From Fragilariopsis cylindrus CCMP1102 (Eukaryota > Bacillariophyta > Bacillariophyceae > Bacillariales > Bacillariaceae): DNA of 64,000 nucleotides. The stretch covers positions 186,001 through 250,000 of the forward strand of contig FMBT01000303.1 of the NCBI GenBank assembly GCA_900095095.1, read 5' to 3'. The position numbers and the translations under genes are program-made. The notes below the pieces were generated by a model. It did not search any database. It was not told the DNA's origin and saw nothing but the letters and a program-made list of their open reading frames with translations. Below, in pieces: positions 1-12,017 of this stretch (positions within the stretch are counted from its first letter, which is position 1; each line of letters begins with the position of its first letter).

Positions 1-1170
1 TGATACCATGCAAGTCATAACAATCAGTAGGTGCTGATGTGACAGGGGCTTTGGTGGGCTCTGGAGTCACTGGTGCTGCAGTTGGTTCAAGACTCTCGCA
101 AATTGGTTCACAAGGTAGCTACAAGGGATTTCAGTTATTAAGAAAAACAAACACAGTGAATTATAAGTTTCTGATCAAATGGAGACAAAGACAATCAAAG
201 CTCTTCATCATAACAACTATCTTACCTCAAAGTAGTATGCAACTACACTCTCCTCATCACTATCTGGTGGTCTGCACTCTTCACATTCTTCAAGTGTCAA
301 CTCATCATCAAAGTAAACAAATATACTAACATCAGTCCAACCATCATAACATTCCAGGTCTTTTGTCAAAGTGTCTTCATACGAAAAGTCTGGGACAGCT
401 TCACAGACACTTTCATGTGAGTTAGAATGGTAATGGATGAAAAATGTCAGGTTGGCATCTTCAGACCAAAGTTGAGAAATTTCTATATAAGTTAAAACAT
501 AAAAGAAAGAGATTTGTTAGTTAAGATACAATCTTTGTTCAAAGAATGCCACAAATGCAAGAGAAGTGGGAGAGTTTGAGTTTACTTACCAATAGTAACA
601 TTTGTATTTGCACCATTGATAATCTTGACTGCATCTTCAGGAATTGGTTCTTCAGATCCTATTTGGTTGATAATATCCTCTTCAGTGATACCATGCAAGT
701 CATAACAATCAGTAGGTGCTGATGTGACAGGGGCTTTGGTGGGCTCTGGAGTCACTGGTGCTGCAGTTGGTTCAAGACTCTCGCAAATTGGTTCACAAGG
801 TAGCTACAAGGGATTTCAGTTATTAAGAAAAACAAACACAGTGAATTATAAGTTTCTGATCAAATGGAGACAAAGACAATCAAAGCTCTTCATCATAACA
901 ACTATCTTACCTCAAAGTAGTATGCAACTACATTCTCCTCATCACTATCTGGTGGTCTGCACTCTTCACATTCTTCAAGTGTCAACTCATCATCAAAGTA
1001 AACAAAAATACCAACATCAGTCCAACCATCATAACATTCCAGGTCTTTTGTCAAAGTGTCTTCATACGAAAAGTCTGGGACAGCTTCACAGACACTTTCA
1101 TGTGAGTTAGAATGGTAATGGATGAAGAATGTCAGGTTGGCATCTTCAGACCAAAGTTGAGAAATTTCTA
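1..1170 (-). repeat. Tandem duplication of a two-exon module, 685-bp period
   Basis: Bases 1-485 repeat as 686-1170 with only a handful of substitutions, introns included. Each unit holds one exon encoding a Cys-rich acidic segment (ISQLWSEDANLTFF to VVAYYFE) and one encoding CYDLHGITEEDIINQIG to TNVTIG. A more diverged third copy of the second exon lies at 1302-1420. The near-identity of the introns shows the duplication is recent, or kept alike by gene conversion. Confidence 0.9.
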
Positions 1171-4100
1171 TATAAGTTAAAACAAAAGTAAAGGGGTAAA
1201 TGTTGAGAAAAAGTGTAGTCGGGGCACGAACAAACTTAAAATCTGCTTTCTGAATAATAACCATATAATATGTGCGGGGACGGAAACGAAATGATACTTA
1301 CCAATGGTAACGTTTGCATTTTCACCATTAATGATCTTGACTGCATCTTTAGGAATTGGTTCTTCAGATCCTATCTGGTTGATAATATCCTCTTCCGTGA
1401 CACCATACAAGTCATAACAATTCGTCGGTTGAGCACTTTCTGTCGGACTATCACTTGGGGCGCTGCTTGGATAAACGCTTATAGAAGGACTATCGCTTGG
1501 CGTACTACTTGGTACAGGGCTTACTGTAGGAGCAATCGTAAAGGAAGGCGGAAGTTCTTGACCTGGTGATGGTGCGCGAGTTCCATCAAGACAAGATTTG
1601 ATACCACAAACTGCGCCTGGTCCTTCAAACTGAATTTCAACATATTCCACATTAGGAACATCGACCACGACATTCTGGACTTCGTTGATTGCGGGTCCGA
1701 CGGAATATTCGTAAACGACTTCGTTGGAAAATGCAAACACAGTAGCTCGAACATGAATATTGAATAATTCAAACTCGAATAATTCATCGGTAGTATCAGT
1801 AAAGTTAAATGTAATTTTTCCTCCTCCTGTATTTGCGTACGGGGTAAGGGTGTTGTTTTCTTGGATAATGAGGCATGTATCGACGTCGTCATTCACGAAT
1901 GTTGAATCGAAGTCTTCGTACAAGTCATGCAGTTGAGTGTGCATATATCGAGCAGCGTCGAGACCTGTCGTGTGGGCGTCATCGTCAGAATATGCATTCA
2001 CACGAAATCCGTCTTCCAAGAATCCATTAGGGTCAGCGAAGTACGCAGCACCTCCACCACAGTCAAAACAAGCTTCAACAAAATCGTCACCTGTTGTTAA
2101 AGTGCTTACTTCTCCATCAACTTCTGTTACAATGTCAATCAAAACCTTTCCTTGTCGAGACATAGCTAGAGGTACTCTGGCAATCCATCCGCTGTTGTCT
2201 TCAAAAGCCTCAATCGACGTTATTTCCGCCAGAACTTTTTCATTGGGCGTCAAAATCGACACACTTGAATCACCCGTTACGGTGTGATCATCGTCAAGTT
2301 TCAATGTAACTACCCATTCCGAAGCATCAGTAGCCATACAGGTAAAATTCACATCCAAAGTGCCCACTACAGATCCTGATGACTGAACAAAGACAATTTC
2401 CTTGGCAAGAGTATTTCTTCATCCTCATTAACACATGACAATAAATCAGTAGGAATTCCGGATCCATCTTCGTTGAAACGAATAAATTCAGCCTCACATG
2501 TGAGTGTTGGACTTGAGCTAGGACTGACACTTGGCTCAGAACTATCAGTTGGGCTATCACTCGGGGCGCTACTGGGGTAGAACGAGCCTGATGGGCTCTC
2601 GCTTGGCAAGGTGCTCGGCGTATCACTGGGACTTGCACTTGGTGCTGAGCTTGGTGACTCAGAAGGACTGCTAGAAGGCGCTAAACTAGGCGAGGCACTT
2701 GGACCTCCACTTGGACCTTCTGAAGGTGATGCACTTGGACCTCCACTTGGACTTGCAGAAGGATCAGAACTTGGTCCTCCACTTGGACTTGCAGAAGGAT
2801 CGGAACTTGGACTTTCACTTGGTCCACCACTTGGATCCGAACTTGGTGCAGAACTTGGGTCTGTACTGGGTGACTCACTTGGATTAGAACTAGGAGCAGA
2901 ACTTGGACCAGCAGACGGGTCTGAGCTAGGTGATGAACTTGGTGCAGCAGTATCTGTTGGCGTGTCAGAAGGAGCAGAACTGGGGAAATAACTTCCACTT
3001 GGTGCTTCACTAGGTGATCCACTTGGCTCTGAGCTAGGTGATGATGAAGGCTTGCTACTTGGTGATTCAGAAGGACGGCTAGAAGGCGCTAAACTAGGCG
3101 AGGCACTTGGACCTCCACTTGGACCTTCTGAAGGTGATGCACTTGGACCTCCACTTGGACTTGCAGAAGGATCAGAACTTGGTCCTCCACTTGGACTTGC
3201 AGAAGGATCGGAACTTGGACTTTCACTTGGTCCACCACTTGGATCTGAACTTGGTGCAGAACTTGGGTCTGTACTGGGTGACTCACTTGGATTAGAACTA
3301 GGAGCAGAACTTGGACCAGCAGACGGGTCTGAGCTAGGTGATGAACTTGGTGCAGCAGTATCTGTTGGCGTGTCAGAAGGAGCAGAACTGGGGAAATAAC
3401 TTCCACTAGGTGCTTCACTAGGTGATCCACTTGGCTCTGAGCTAGGTGATGATGAAGGCTTGCTACTTGGTGATTCAGAAGGACTGCTAGAAGGCGCTAA
3501 GCTAGGTGAGGCACTTGGACCTCCACTTGGACCTTCTGAAGGTGATGCACTTGGACCTCCACTTGGACTTGCAGAAGGATCAGAACTTGGTCCTCCACTT
3601 GGACTTGCAGAAGGATCGGAACTTGGACTTTCACTTGGTCCACCACTTGGATCTGAACTTGGTGCAGAACTTGGGTCTGTACTGGGTGACTCACTTGGAT
3701 TAGAACTAGGAGCAGAACTTGGACCAGCAGACGGGTCTGAGCTAGGTGATGAACTTGGTGCAGCAGTATCTGTTGGCGTGTCAGAAGGAGCAGAACTGGG
3801 GAAATAACTTCCACTAGGTGCTTCACTAGGTGATCCACTTGGCTCTGAGCTAGGTGATGATGAAGGCTTGCTACTTGGTGATTCAGAAGGACTGCTAGAA
3901 GGCGCTAAGCTAGGTGAGGCACTTGGACCTCCACTTGGACCTTCTGAAGGTGATGCACTTGGACCTCCACTTGGAAGGATCAGAACTTGGTCCTCCACTT
4001 GGACTTGCAGAAGGATCGGAACTTGGACTTTCACTTGGTCCACCACTTGGATCTGAACTTGGTGCAGAACTTGGGTCTGTACTGGGTGACTCACTTGGAT

Positions 4101-7100
4101 TAGAACTAGGAGCAGAACTTGGACCAGCAGACGGGTCTGAGCTAGGTGATGAACTTGGTGCAGCAGTATCTGTTGGCGTGTCAGAAGGAGCAGAACTGGG
4201 GAAATAACTTCCACTAGGTGCTTCACTAGGTGATCCACTTGGCTCTGAGCTAGGTGATGATGAAGGCTTGCTACTTGGTGATTCAGAAGGACTGCTAGAA
4301 GGCGCTAAGCTAGGCGAGGCACTTGGACCTCCACTTGGACCTTCTGAAGGTGATGCACTTGGACCTCCACTTGGACTTGCAGAAGGATCAGAACTTGGTC
4401 CTCCACTTGGACTTGCAGAAGGATCGGAACTTGGACTTTCACTTGGTCCACCACTTGGATCTGAACTTGGTGCAGAACTTGGGTCTGTACTGGGTGACTC
4501 ACTTGGATTAGAACTAGGAGCAGAACTTGGACCAGATGAAGGGTCTGAGCTAGGTGCTGAACTTGGTGCAGCAGTATCTGTTGGCGTGTCAGAAGGAGCA
4601 GAACTGGGGAAATAACTTCCACTAGGTGCTTCACTAGGTGATCCACTTGGCTCTGAGCTAGGTGATGATGAAGGCTTGCTACTTGGTGATTCAGAAGGAC
4701 TGCTAGAAGGCGCTAAGCTAGGTGAGGCACTTGGACCTCCACTTGGACCTTCTGAAGGTGATGCACTTGGTCCTCCACTTGGACTTGCAGAAGGATCAGA
4801 ACTTGGTCCTCCACTTGGACTTGCAGAAGGATCGGAACTTGGTGCAGAACTTGGGTCTGTACTGGGTGACTCACTTGGATTAGAACTAGGAGCAGAACTT
4901 GGACCAGATGAAGGGTCTGAGCTTGGTGCTGAACTTGGTGCAACAGTATCTGTAGGAGTGTCAGAAGGAGCAGTACTTGGGTAGTAGCTGCTGGAAGGCG
5001 ATTCACTAGGTGATCCAGTTGGCTCTGAGCTAGGAGATGATGACGGCTTGCTACTTGGTGATTCAGAAGGACTGCTAGAAGGCGCTAAACTAGGCGAGGC
5101 ACTTGGACCTCCACTAGGACTTGCAGAAGGATCAGAACTTGGACCTCCACTTGGACTTTCACTTGGTCCACCACTTGGATCTGAACTTGGTGCAGAACTT
5201 GGGTCTGTACTGGGTGACTCACTTGGATTAGAACTAGGAGCAGAACTTGGACCAGCAGACGGGTCTAAGCTTGGTGCTAAACTTGGTGCAACACTATCTG
5301 TAGGAGCGTCAGAAGGAGCAGTACTTGGGTAGTAGCTGCTGGAAGGGGATTCACTAGGTGATCCAGTTGGCTCTGAGCTAGGTGATGATGAAGGCTTGCT
5401 ACTTGGAGATTCTGAAGGACTACTAGAAGGCGCTAAACTAGGAGATGAAGTTGGACCTCCACTTGGACCTTCTGAAGGTGATGCACTTGGACCTCCACTT
5501 GGACTTGCAGAAGGATCGGAACTTGGTCCTCCACTTGGACTTGTAGAAGGATCAGAACTTGGACTTTCACTTGGTCCACCACTTGGATCCGAACTTGGTG
5601 CAGAACTTGGGTCTGTACTGGGTGACTCACTTGGATTAGAACTAGGAGCAGAACTTGGACCAGATGAAGGGTCTGAGCTAGGTGCTGAACTTGGTGCAGC
5701 AGTATCTGTTGGAGTGTCAGAAGGAGCGGTACTTGGGTAGTAGCTGCTGGAAGGCGATTCACTAGGTGATCCAGTTGGTGCTAAGGTTGGTGATGATGAA
5801 GGCTTGCTACTTGGAGATTCTGAAGGAGTACTAGAAGGGGCTAAACTAGGAGATGAAGTTGGACCTTCGGTTGGACCTGCTGATGGAGAAGAAGTTGGAC
5901 CTCTACTTGGACTTGCAGAAGGATCAGAACTTGGACCTCCACTTGGACTTACAGAAGGATCCGAACTTGGACCTCCGCTTGGACCTGCAGAAGGACCAGA
6001 ACTTGGACTTGCAGAAGGATCAGAGCTAGGACCTTCACTTGGTCCACCACTTGGACCAGAACTTGGTGCAGAACTTGGGTCTGTACTGGGTGACTCACTT
6101 GGATTAGAACTAGGAGCAGAACTTGGACCAGATGAAGGGTCTGAGCTAGGTGCTGAACTTGGTGCGACACTATCTGTTGGCGTGTCAGAAGGAGCAGAAC
6201 TTGGGAAATAACTTCCACTCGGGGCTTCACTAGGTGATCCAGTTGGTGCTAAGGTTGGTGATGATGAAGGCTTGCTACTTGGAGATTCTGAAGGACTACT
6301 AGAAGGGGCTGAACTAGGAGATGAAGTTGGACCTTCAGTTGGACCTGCTGATGGAGAGGAAGTTGGACCTCCACTTGGACTTGCAGAAGGATCAGAACTT
6401 GGACCTCCACTTGGACTTACAGAAGGATTGGAACTTGGACCTCCACTTGGACCTGCAGAAGGATCAGAACTTGGACTTGCAGAAGGAACAGAGCTGGGAC
6501 CTTCACTTGGTCCACCACTTGGACCAGAACTTGGTGCAGAACTTGGGTCTGTACTTGGTGACTCACTTGGATTAGAACTAGGAGCAGAACTTGGACCAGA
6601 TGAAGGGTCTGAGCTAGGTGCTGAACTTGGTGCAACACTATCTGTAGGTGTGTCAGAAGGAGCAGAACTTGGGAAATAACTTCCACTTGGGGCTTCACTA
6701 GGTGATCCAGTTGGTGCTAAAGTTGGTGATGATGAAGGCTTGCTACTCGGTGATTCAGAAGGACTGCTAGAAGGCGCTAAACTAGGTGAGGCACTTGGAC
6801 CTCCACTTGGACCTTCTGAAGGTGATGCACTTGGACCTCCACTTGGACTGTCTGAAGGTGACAAACTTGGACCTCCACTAGGACTTGCAGAAGGATCGGA
6901 ACTTGGACCTCCACTTGGACCTGCAGAAGGATCAGAGCTGGGACTTTCACTTGGTCCACCACTTGGATCCGAACTTGGTGCAGAACTTGGGTCTGTACTG
7001 GGTGACTCACTTGGATTAGAACTAGGAGCAGAACTTGGACCAGCAGACGGGTCTGAGCTAGGTGATGAACTTGGTGCAACACTAACTGTAGGAGTATCAG

Positions 7101-8940
7101 AAGGAGCAGAACTGGGGTAGTAGCTGCTGGAAGGGGATTCACTAGGTGATCCACTTGGCTCTGAGCTAGGTGATGTTGAAGGCTTGCTACTTGGTGATTC
7201 AGAAGGACTGCTAGAAGGCGCTAAACTAGGCGAGGCACTTGGACCTCCACTTGGACCTTCTGAAGGTGATGCACTTGGACCTCCACTTGGACTTGCAGAA
7301 GGATCAGAACTTGGTCCTCCACTTGGACTTGCAGAACTTGGATCACTCGAAGGTGACGAAGTCGGAGGACCGGTGCTAATTTCCTCAATTGAACCGGTAG
7401 GTTCATAGGTAGATGGCGATGCTGAAGGTGACTTAGTAGGTGACTTAGTAGGTGCATCTGTAGGTGCAGCGAGTGTCGGTTGTGGCACTGGGTTCGTCTG
7501 TGGTTGTTGTGATGTCAAAGGAGTTGGAGGAATCTCAAAGGGTGGAGATGTCTCAACTGGTGCTGAATTAGGTGGAAGAGGTTGGTTGACTGGTTGATTG
7601 ATTGGTGGAGTAACCGGTTGACCTACTGGCTGTCCCGAGGGCGGAATCATTACCGGTTGACCTGCTGGAGGTACACTTATCGGTTGACCTGATGGCTCTT
7701 CCGAGGACGGTATAATTGCACTTCCTACTGACACTTCAGCCTGAACTCCGTCGGGCTGCTTAACTCTACTAGTTGTTGGACTGTCTAACTTTGGAATTTC
7801 GACTGGAGCTGGAACTGGACCTCCTACTGGCTGTCCCGAGGGCGGTATAACTGCACTTCCTACTGCACCTTTAGCCTTAACTCCAACTTTAGCCTTAGAT
7901 CCAGTTGTTGGACTGTCTAACTTTGGAATTTGGACTGGAGCTGGAACTGGACCTGCAGTTGGACCTCCACTTGGACTTGCTGACGGCGAGGGACTTGGAG
8001 CAACACTCTCTGCGGGATTTTTGTACTCAAGTCCAGGAGGACCTTCCCACGGAGCTGTACCACCAACAGTCGGTTCTTCGCTTGGACTTCCACTTGGATC
8101 CTCGAACACAGCGCTAGGCTTAGGAGTTGGAGTTGTGGGCGTGCCATCTCCGTCTTGATACCCTTCTGGGTATATAACAGGAGATGCCGAGGGCTCCAAA
8201 CTCACAGAAGGCATCGAAGATTCGCACCACTTCCCGCGAACATTGAACTGTTCATCACCCGCGGAACCAGCTGTTTTAAAACTGTCATGGTTACCGTAAC
8301 ACATGTACCTGGTGGGGGAGAAAGAAGCGGTCGCACCGCTTGGAGCCGATGGTGGTTGGGTCATAAAACTATGATTGGTATTGGGAGTTGGCGCCGGCGC
8401 TTCGGCGTCATCCTCGGAATCATCACTTGAACTCTTACTCTGGGACACCTGTGAAATACCAGGAAGCGCATTGCCGGTAAGGGTACGTAACTTTCGACAG
8501 TCTGGATCGTCGGGGTCATCGAAACACTTAGAAGGAATCGACTTGAACGAGGCCCGATTTTTCTTCAACAAAAGCGCACTGTTGGCATTGGAACCGGACG
8601 AGATATTGGGATTTTGTTTAGGAGCACGGGGATTGAAAACGGGAGAACAATATTTGACCTTGGCAGGATCACTGTAATCACAGAGCCTAACTTGATTGAT
8701 TTTGGCAGGGTCTACGTTCTGACCAAAGTAACGATAAAACCATGCCGTTTTCCTTTCCATCGTAATTTCCAAGGAGCGCAAAAATCCAATAACTCCTTGA
8801 CCTAGATCCGTATCAGGAACGAACACGCCATTGACGGACTCGGGCTTGATAGAACACAATAAAAGGGCGAGCACCGAAATGACACTAATCGCTCGGTACA
8901 TTCCCAACTTGTTGTCTACAACATTTGGGAAAAACTTCAT
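1..8940 (-). CDS. Secreted Pro-Ser (PSxP) repeat protein, C-terminus beyond the left edge
   Basis: This is a very large extracellular or cell-wall-type protein of the kind common in diatoms; its precise function is unknown. Translation starts at 8940 with a hydrophobic signal peptide (about residues 14-38, VISVLALLLC core). A Cys-containing N-terminal region and Pro-rich linkers (IPPSGQPVGQPV type) follow. About 4.7 kb then encodes PSxx tetrapeptides (PSSDPSASPSGGPS). After the repeats come a folded-looking region (2367-1560, FNFTDTTDELFEFEL, GPGAVCGIKSCLDG) and Cys/acidic modules. Exons by splice signals: 8940-1302, 1167-911, 803-590, 482-226, 118-<1. Introns carry GTAAGT/GTAAGA donors and TAG acceptors and keep phase. 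Two breaks occur. Eight bases are missing at 3974/3975 relative to the other repeat copies, and one A is missing in the minus-strand AAA at 2414-2416; restoring it reads EENTLAKEIVFVQ. Both look like assembly errors, but a truncated allele ending at 3910 is possible. Adhesion or frustule association is a guess. Confidence 0.8.
2640..7340 (-). repeat. PSxP minisatellite with 12-bp unit and about 408-bp higher-order repeat
   Basis: The basic unit is 12 bp, encoding Pro-Ser-x-x. It is organised into higher-order units whose equivalent points fall at 3052, 3460, 3868, 4268, 4676, 5048, 5396, 5804, 6272, 6740 and 7184. Spacings are 408, 408, 400, 408, 372, 348, 408, 468, 468 and 444 bp. All are multiples of 12 except the 400, which contains the 8-nt deletion at 3974/3975. 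The left-most units are almost identical, so recent expansion is at the 3' end of the gene. All six frames are open in places, and the antisense Leu/Gly-rich frames are not genes. Confidence 0.95.
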
Positions 8941-10113
8941 CTTCGATATTTCTTTCTTATTTCTTTTTTTTTTCTTTTTCTTTTCTTTTTTAAATAACTG
9001 ACTAACTAACTAACTAACTTTGATAATAGACTTCTGGTGAGTGTTTCTGCACAAACTTTTTAATTTTTTTATGTGTTGTATGATGTTTCAATTCGATGTG
9101 TAATGCAAAAACTGAGACGGTAGAATGTGCTAAGAAAGTAACAGGAGCGAACGAACATTAATCGACAAGATGTGCAATAATAAGCAAATAAATAAGCAAT
9201 ACATACCTCTGAGTCGAGTCATTTAAAATATGTAGGAGAACGTCACAAAATATTGGTAGCTGTAAAACACCTACATTTTATTTAACAATTTTAAAAAATT
9301 ACGCAAAACATATATGAATAAAGACTTCTCATCAGGGTCATCGGGTCGTGGAAATGTCGTGGGTCTATATAATATATTGTGGTGAATTAGTGTCACGCTA
9401 AAACACAAATGTTAATTTGTTTCGTATATTTTAAGTACCTTTAGTACTACATGTATATTCATGAGTCTCCTCTTGCGTGCACATACTTTGTCGACTCAAA
9501 TTTTTGTAATCGTACATTAGTCATGAATTTTCAACACATATGACATTGCGTAAGGCATAGTTGTTTGATAGTCATAAATAATGGTCCCTGCAGATTTGTG
9601 CCTTCAGTATCATTAGATGATATGCCGGTTAGTACGATAAAATAACACGTAGTATTTGGTTGTAACTTGGATATGCGCACAAAAGTCAGAACCAGCAGCC
9701 AAAAAAGCAAAACCAGTCGGAATTCACCAACAAAAATTCCTTTTTCCCCGCCAACTTTAGAGTTCATTCACGACTTATTTTCACCAGTTAATCGTGGCTC
9801 AATCAAACGTGCCCTTAATTAAATGTTCTTGAAAAAGCACTAAGAAGTTCACTTCTTCTACACGAAAAGAAAATGCCCCTAATTAAATGTTTCTGAAAAA
9901 GCACTAGGAATTTCACTGCTTCTACACGAAAAGAAAATGCCTCTAATTAAATGTTTCTGAAATAGCACTAACAATTTCAATAGCACTAACAATTTCATTT
10001 CTACTAGACGTAATAATGAAAAAGCACCCTATTGAACTGCTCAAATAAGCAAAAATTACTGTCTAGATGTACAACAAATATTCATTTAAATTAATCACAG
10101 TTACTTTTATGAG
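8941..10113. other. Intergenic, no gene seen
   Basis: AT-rich spacer upstream of the Pro-Ser protein. Directly 5' of its start codon (minus strand) is a purine-rich tract and an ACTA microsatellite (about 9000-9019). No conserved reading frame is seen; the 78-aa minus frame at 9531-9767 has no recognisable features. Confidence 0.6.
9811..10020 (+). repeat. 64-bp tandem repeat, three copies
   Basis: Copies start at 9811, 9875 and 9939 and share the core TAATTAAATGTTTCTGAAA and the tail CTACACGAAAAGAAAATG. The third copy is degenerate and carries its own internal duplication of AATAGCACTAACAATTTC. Confidence 0.85.
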
Positions 10114-10591
10114 CTACTTTTTGGTCAAATCGACAGGATCAGAATTAGAATCGCCGCTGATCAAATCAACCATATCAGGGGGAGCCCTTGGTCTTGCCGT
10201 GCGATTTGGATTTGGGTGTGAGATCTGTTGGGGGGTGATTGCATTTGTGTTGGTGTTAGGTCGTGCGATTGTACCGAGTGCTGCTGCCGTTCTTGCACAA
10301 ATAGGCGTATAACACCTAACGCAAAAAGAAGGAGAGGTGCAACATCGCACACGTGCAGCCCAGGCTGATCCCTGGGCCTCTCCAGCACTACTACCCGATG
10401 CTTGGAATTGGAATGAGGACGATGAGGATGAGGATGAGGATGAGGATGACGATGACGATGACGATGACGACGACGATGAGTACCTTCTGGCTACAGCTGT
10501 CCTGGCTCTCATTCCTGGACTTCTGTCCCATATTTCCTGTTCTGCCTCCGTTTTTTTTTTGGGCGTGGATTTTCGAGCAGTCTTATTTTAA
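10114..10591 (-). pseudogene. Serine-run protein fragment, possible relic of the neighbouring large-ORF family
   Basis: The minus frame opens after a stop near 10592, passes through TARKSTPKKKTEAEQE, then a run of about 20 serines. It ends with MVDLISGDSNSDPVDLTKK and a stop at 10114. No ATG precedes the TARKS stretch; the first is at 10512. Basic TARK and VDLT-type motifs also occur in the two large genes at 12.0-22.4 kb, so this may be a broken N-terminal piece of the same family. The serine run is a TCG repeat, which opens several frames by chance, so coding status is doubtful. Confidence 0.3.
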
Positions 10592-12017
10592 TTATTAAGT
10601 TAAAAAAAGAAATGGAAACAAATAGATAATTATGTTAGTTACGAATTGGTATTGGTTCGTGGTTCGTTATGGTTTATTCAATTGAATATATTTCCATGGT
10701 TTTTTTTCATTTTGTACTTACTTCTTTTGTTCGTGCCATAATATAGTAGTTCCTTCTGGTCGAATTACAGGATCAATTACTGGATGTATTATTGGATGTA
10801 TGTAAGATACTGTGGATGGATTACTGGATGGATTATTGGATGGATCACTTGGTGCTTGCTTGAATCGTTGACGCGTATCGTTGACACGTTCACTTGGAGG
10901 TAGTATTAGGAATATTCGTAAGATACGTCGCACCTCGTCGGAATGATCGGAAGATACTTAATATATCTGGATTGGATGGCACGTTCTGAAGCTCCGTGAT
11001 ATTTTTGAATTAGCTTGATCTTGTACTTGAATTTCAACAACACTGGTCTTGTCCTTTTATTTATCTTAAATAGCACGTGGATATGGTCTTTATGGTGTAT
11101 ATATCGATGCTTAGGCTATCGATTTTGGTTTACGATATATCGTATTTTCGATATCGTATTTTCGATATCGTATTTTCGATGCGTATGCTATCGATTCGGT
11201 TTATCAGTGCGTATGCTGCTGTAATCCGTTCTTGAACCTGGTGCTTATGCTGCCTGGTTAAAAATCTAAATATCACTGCACGAATCACTGGATGACTTAC
11301 TGGATGACCTATTGGTTGAATTTCTTGAATTGTCGACACGTTGTACGAAATGTACTTCGTTTAATATGATAATTGACCTGTTTCAATTCGAGAGATGCAG
11401 CTGGATTGTTTCGAAGTAGACAAAATCACCAACCAATAACTAGTACTTTGTTAGTATAAATGAAATTGAGGACTTCGAATCAATACAACAACACTTCCTT
11501 TTTCGCAATCGAGCGTTGTGTCGCTTTTTTCTTCACTTGTATCGTAAATAGAAATACGATATTACCGTGTTGGCGAGGTTGATATATGATAGTACCGTGT
11601 TTAGGCGAGTTCTGCGATCGACTGGAGTGAATATTTATTCGTTACACACGCCGTGCGTGCGCTCTAACTAACTAACTCGCATATTCGGTACTGTAAATTC
11701 CATCGTTTTTTCGCTGTATTTCAGTTGAGTTCCACTGAACACCGTGCGTGCGCTCTAAGTCTAACTCGATACAAGCGAGGAATGAGATAGCCACTTAGCA
11801 AAAAAAGCGATGATACATCCAGTAATTCATTCAATGATTCATCCGGTAACACACCGAAAAACAGCGAGTGATTGATTACGGTACACGCGATATAGTGAAG
11901 TGAACACCCATTATATTATTCCTTCTTTCATTTACACGCAAAATTTACACCGATTGATTAACCTTTTGGGTTCTGTTTCACACTCTCATAATTTACATTT
12001 ACTGTACAATCAACACA
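10592..12017. other. Intergenic with short minisatellites and Pro-Ser-like relics
   Basis: 10718-10933 (minus) reads QAPSDPSNNPSSNPST followed by HPIIHPVIDPVI, a fragment of a PSxP-type 12-bp repeat without a complete gene. Similar GGATG/ACTGG repeats occur at 11280-11320 and, on the plus strand, at 11812-11860. Near 11130-11180 there is a 14-bp repeat (GATATCGTATTTTC, three copies). The element CCGTGCGTGCGCTCTAA occurs twice, near 11650 and 11742. The last stretch before 12018 is presumably the promoter and 5' leader of the next gene. Confidence 0.6.

Noticed and set aside
1-7340. CRISPR-like array
   Set aside because: Repeats are contiguous coding minisatellites in a eukaryotic gene without spacers.
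2611-7408. Long plus-strand frames rich in Leu, Gly and Glu opposite the Pro-Ser gene
   Set aside because: They are the antisense of a 12-bp repeat; several frames are open by periodicity, and the Pro-Ser frame has the signal peptide and splice sites.
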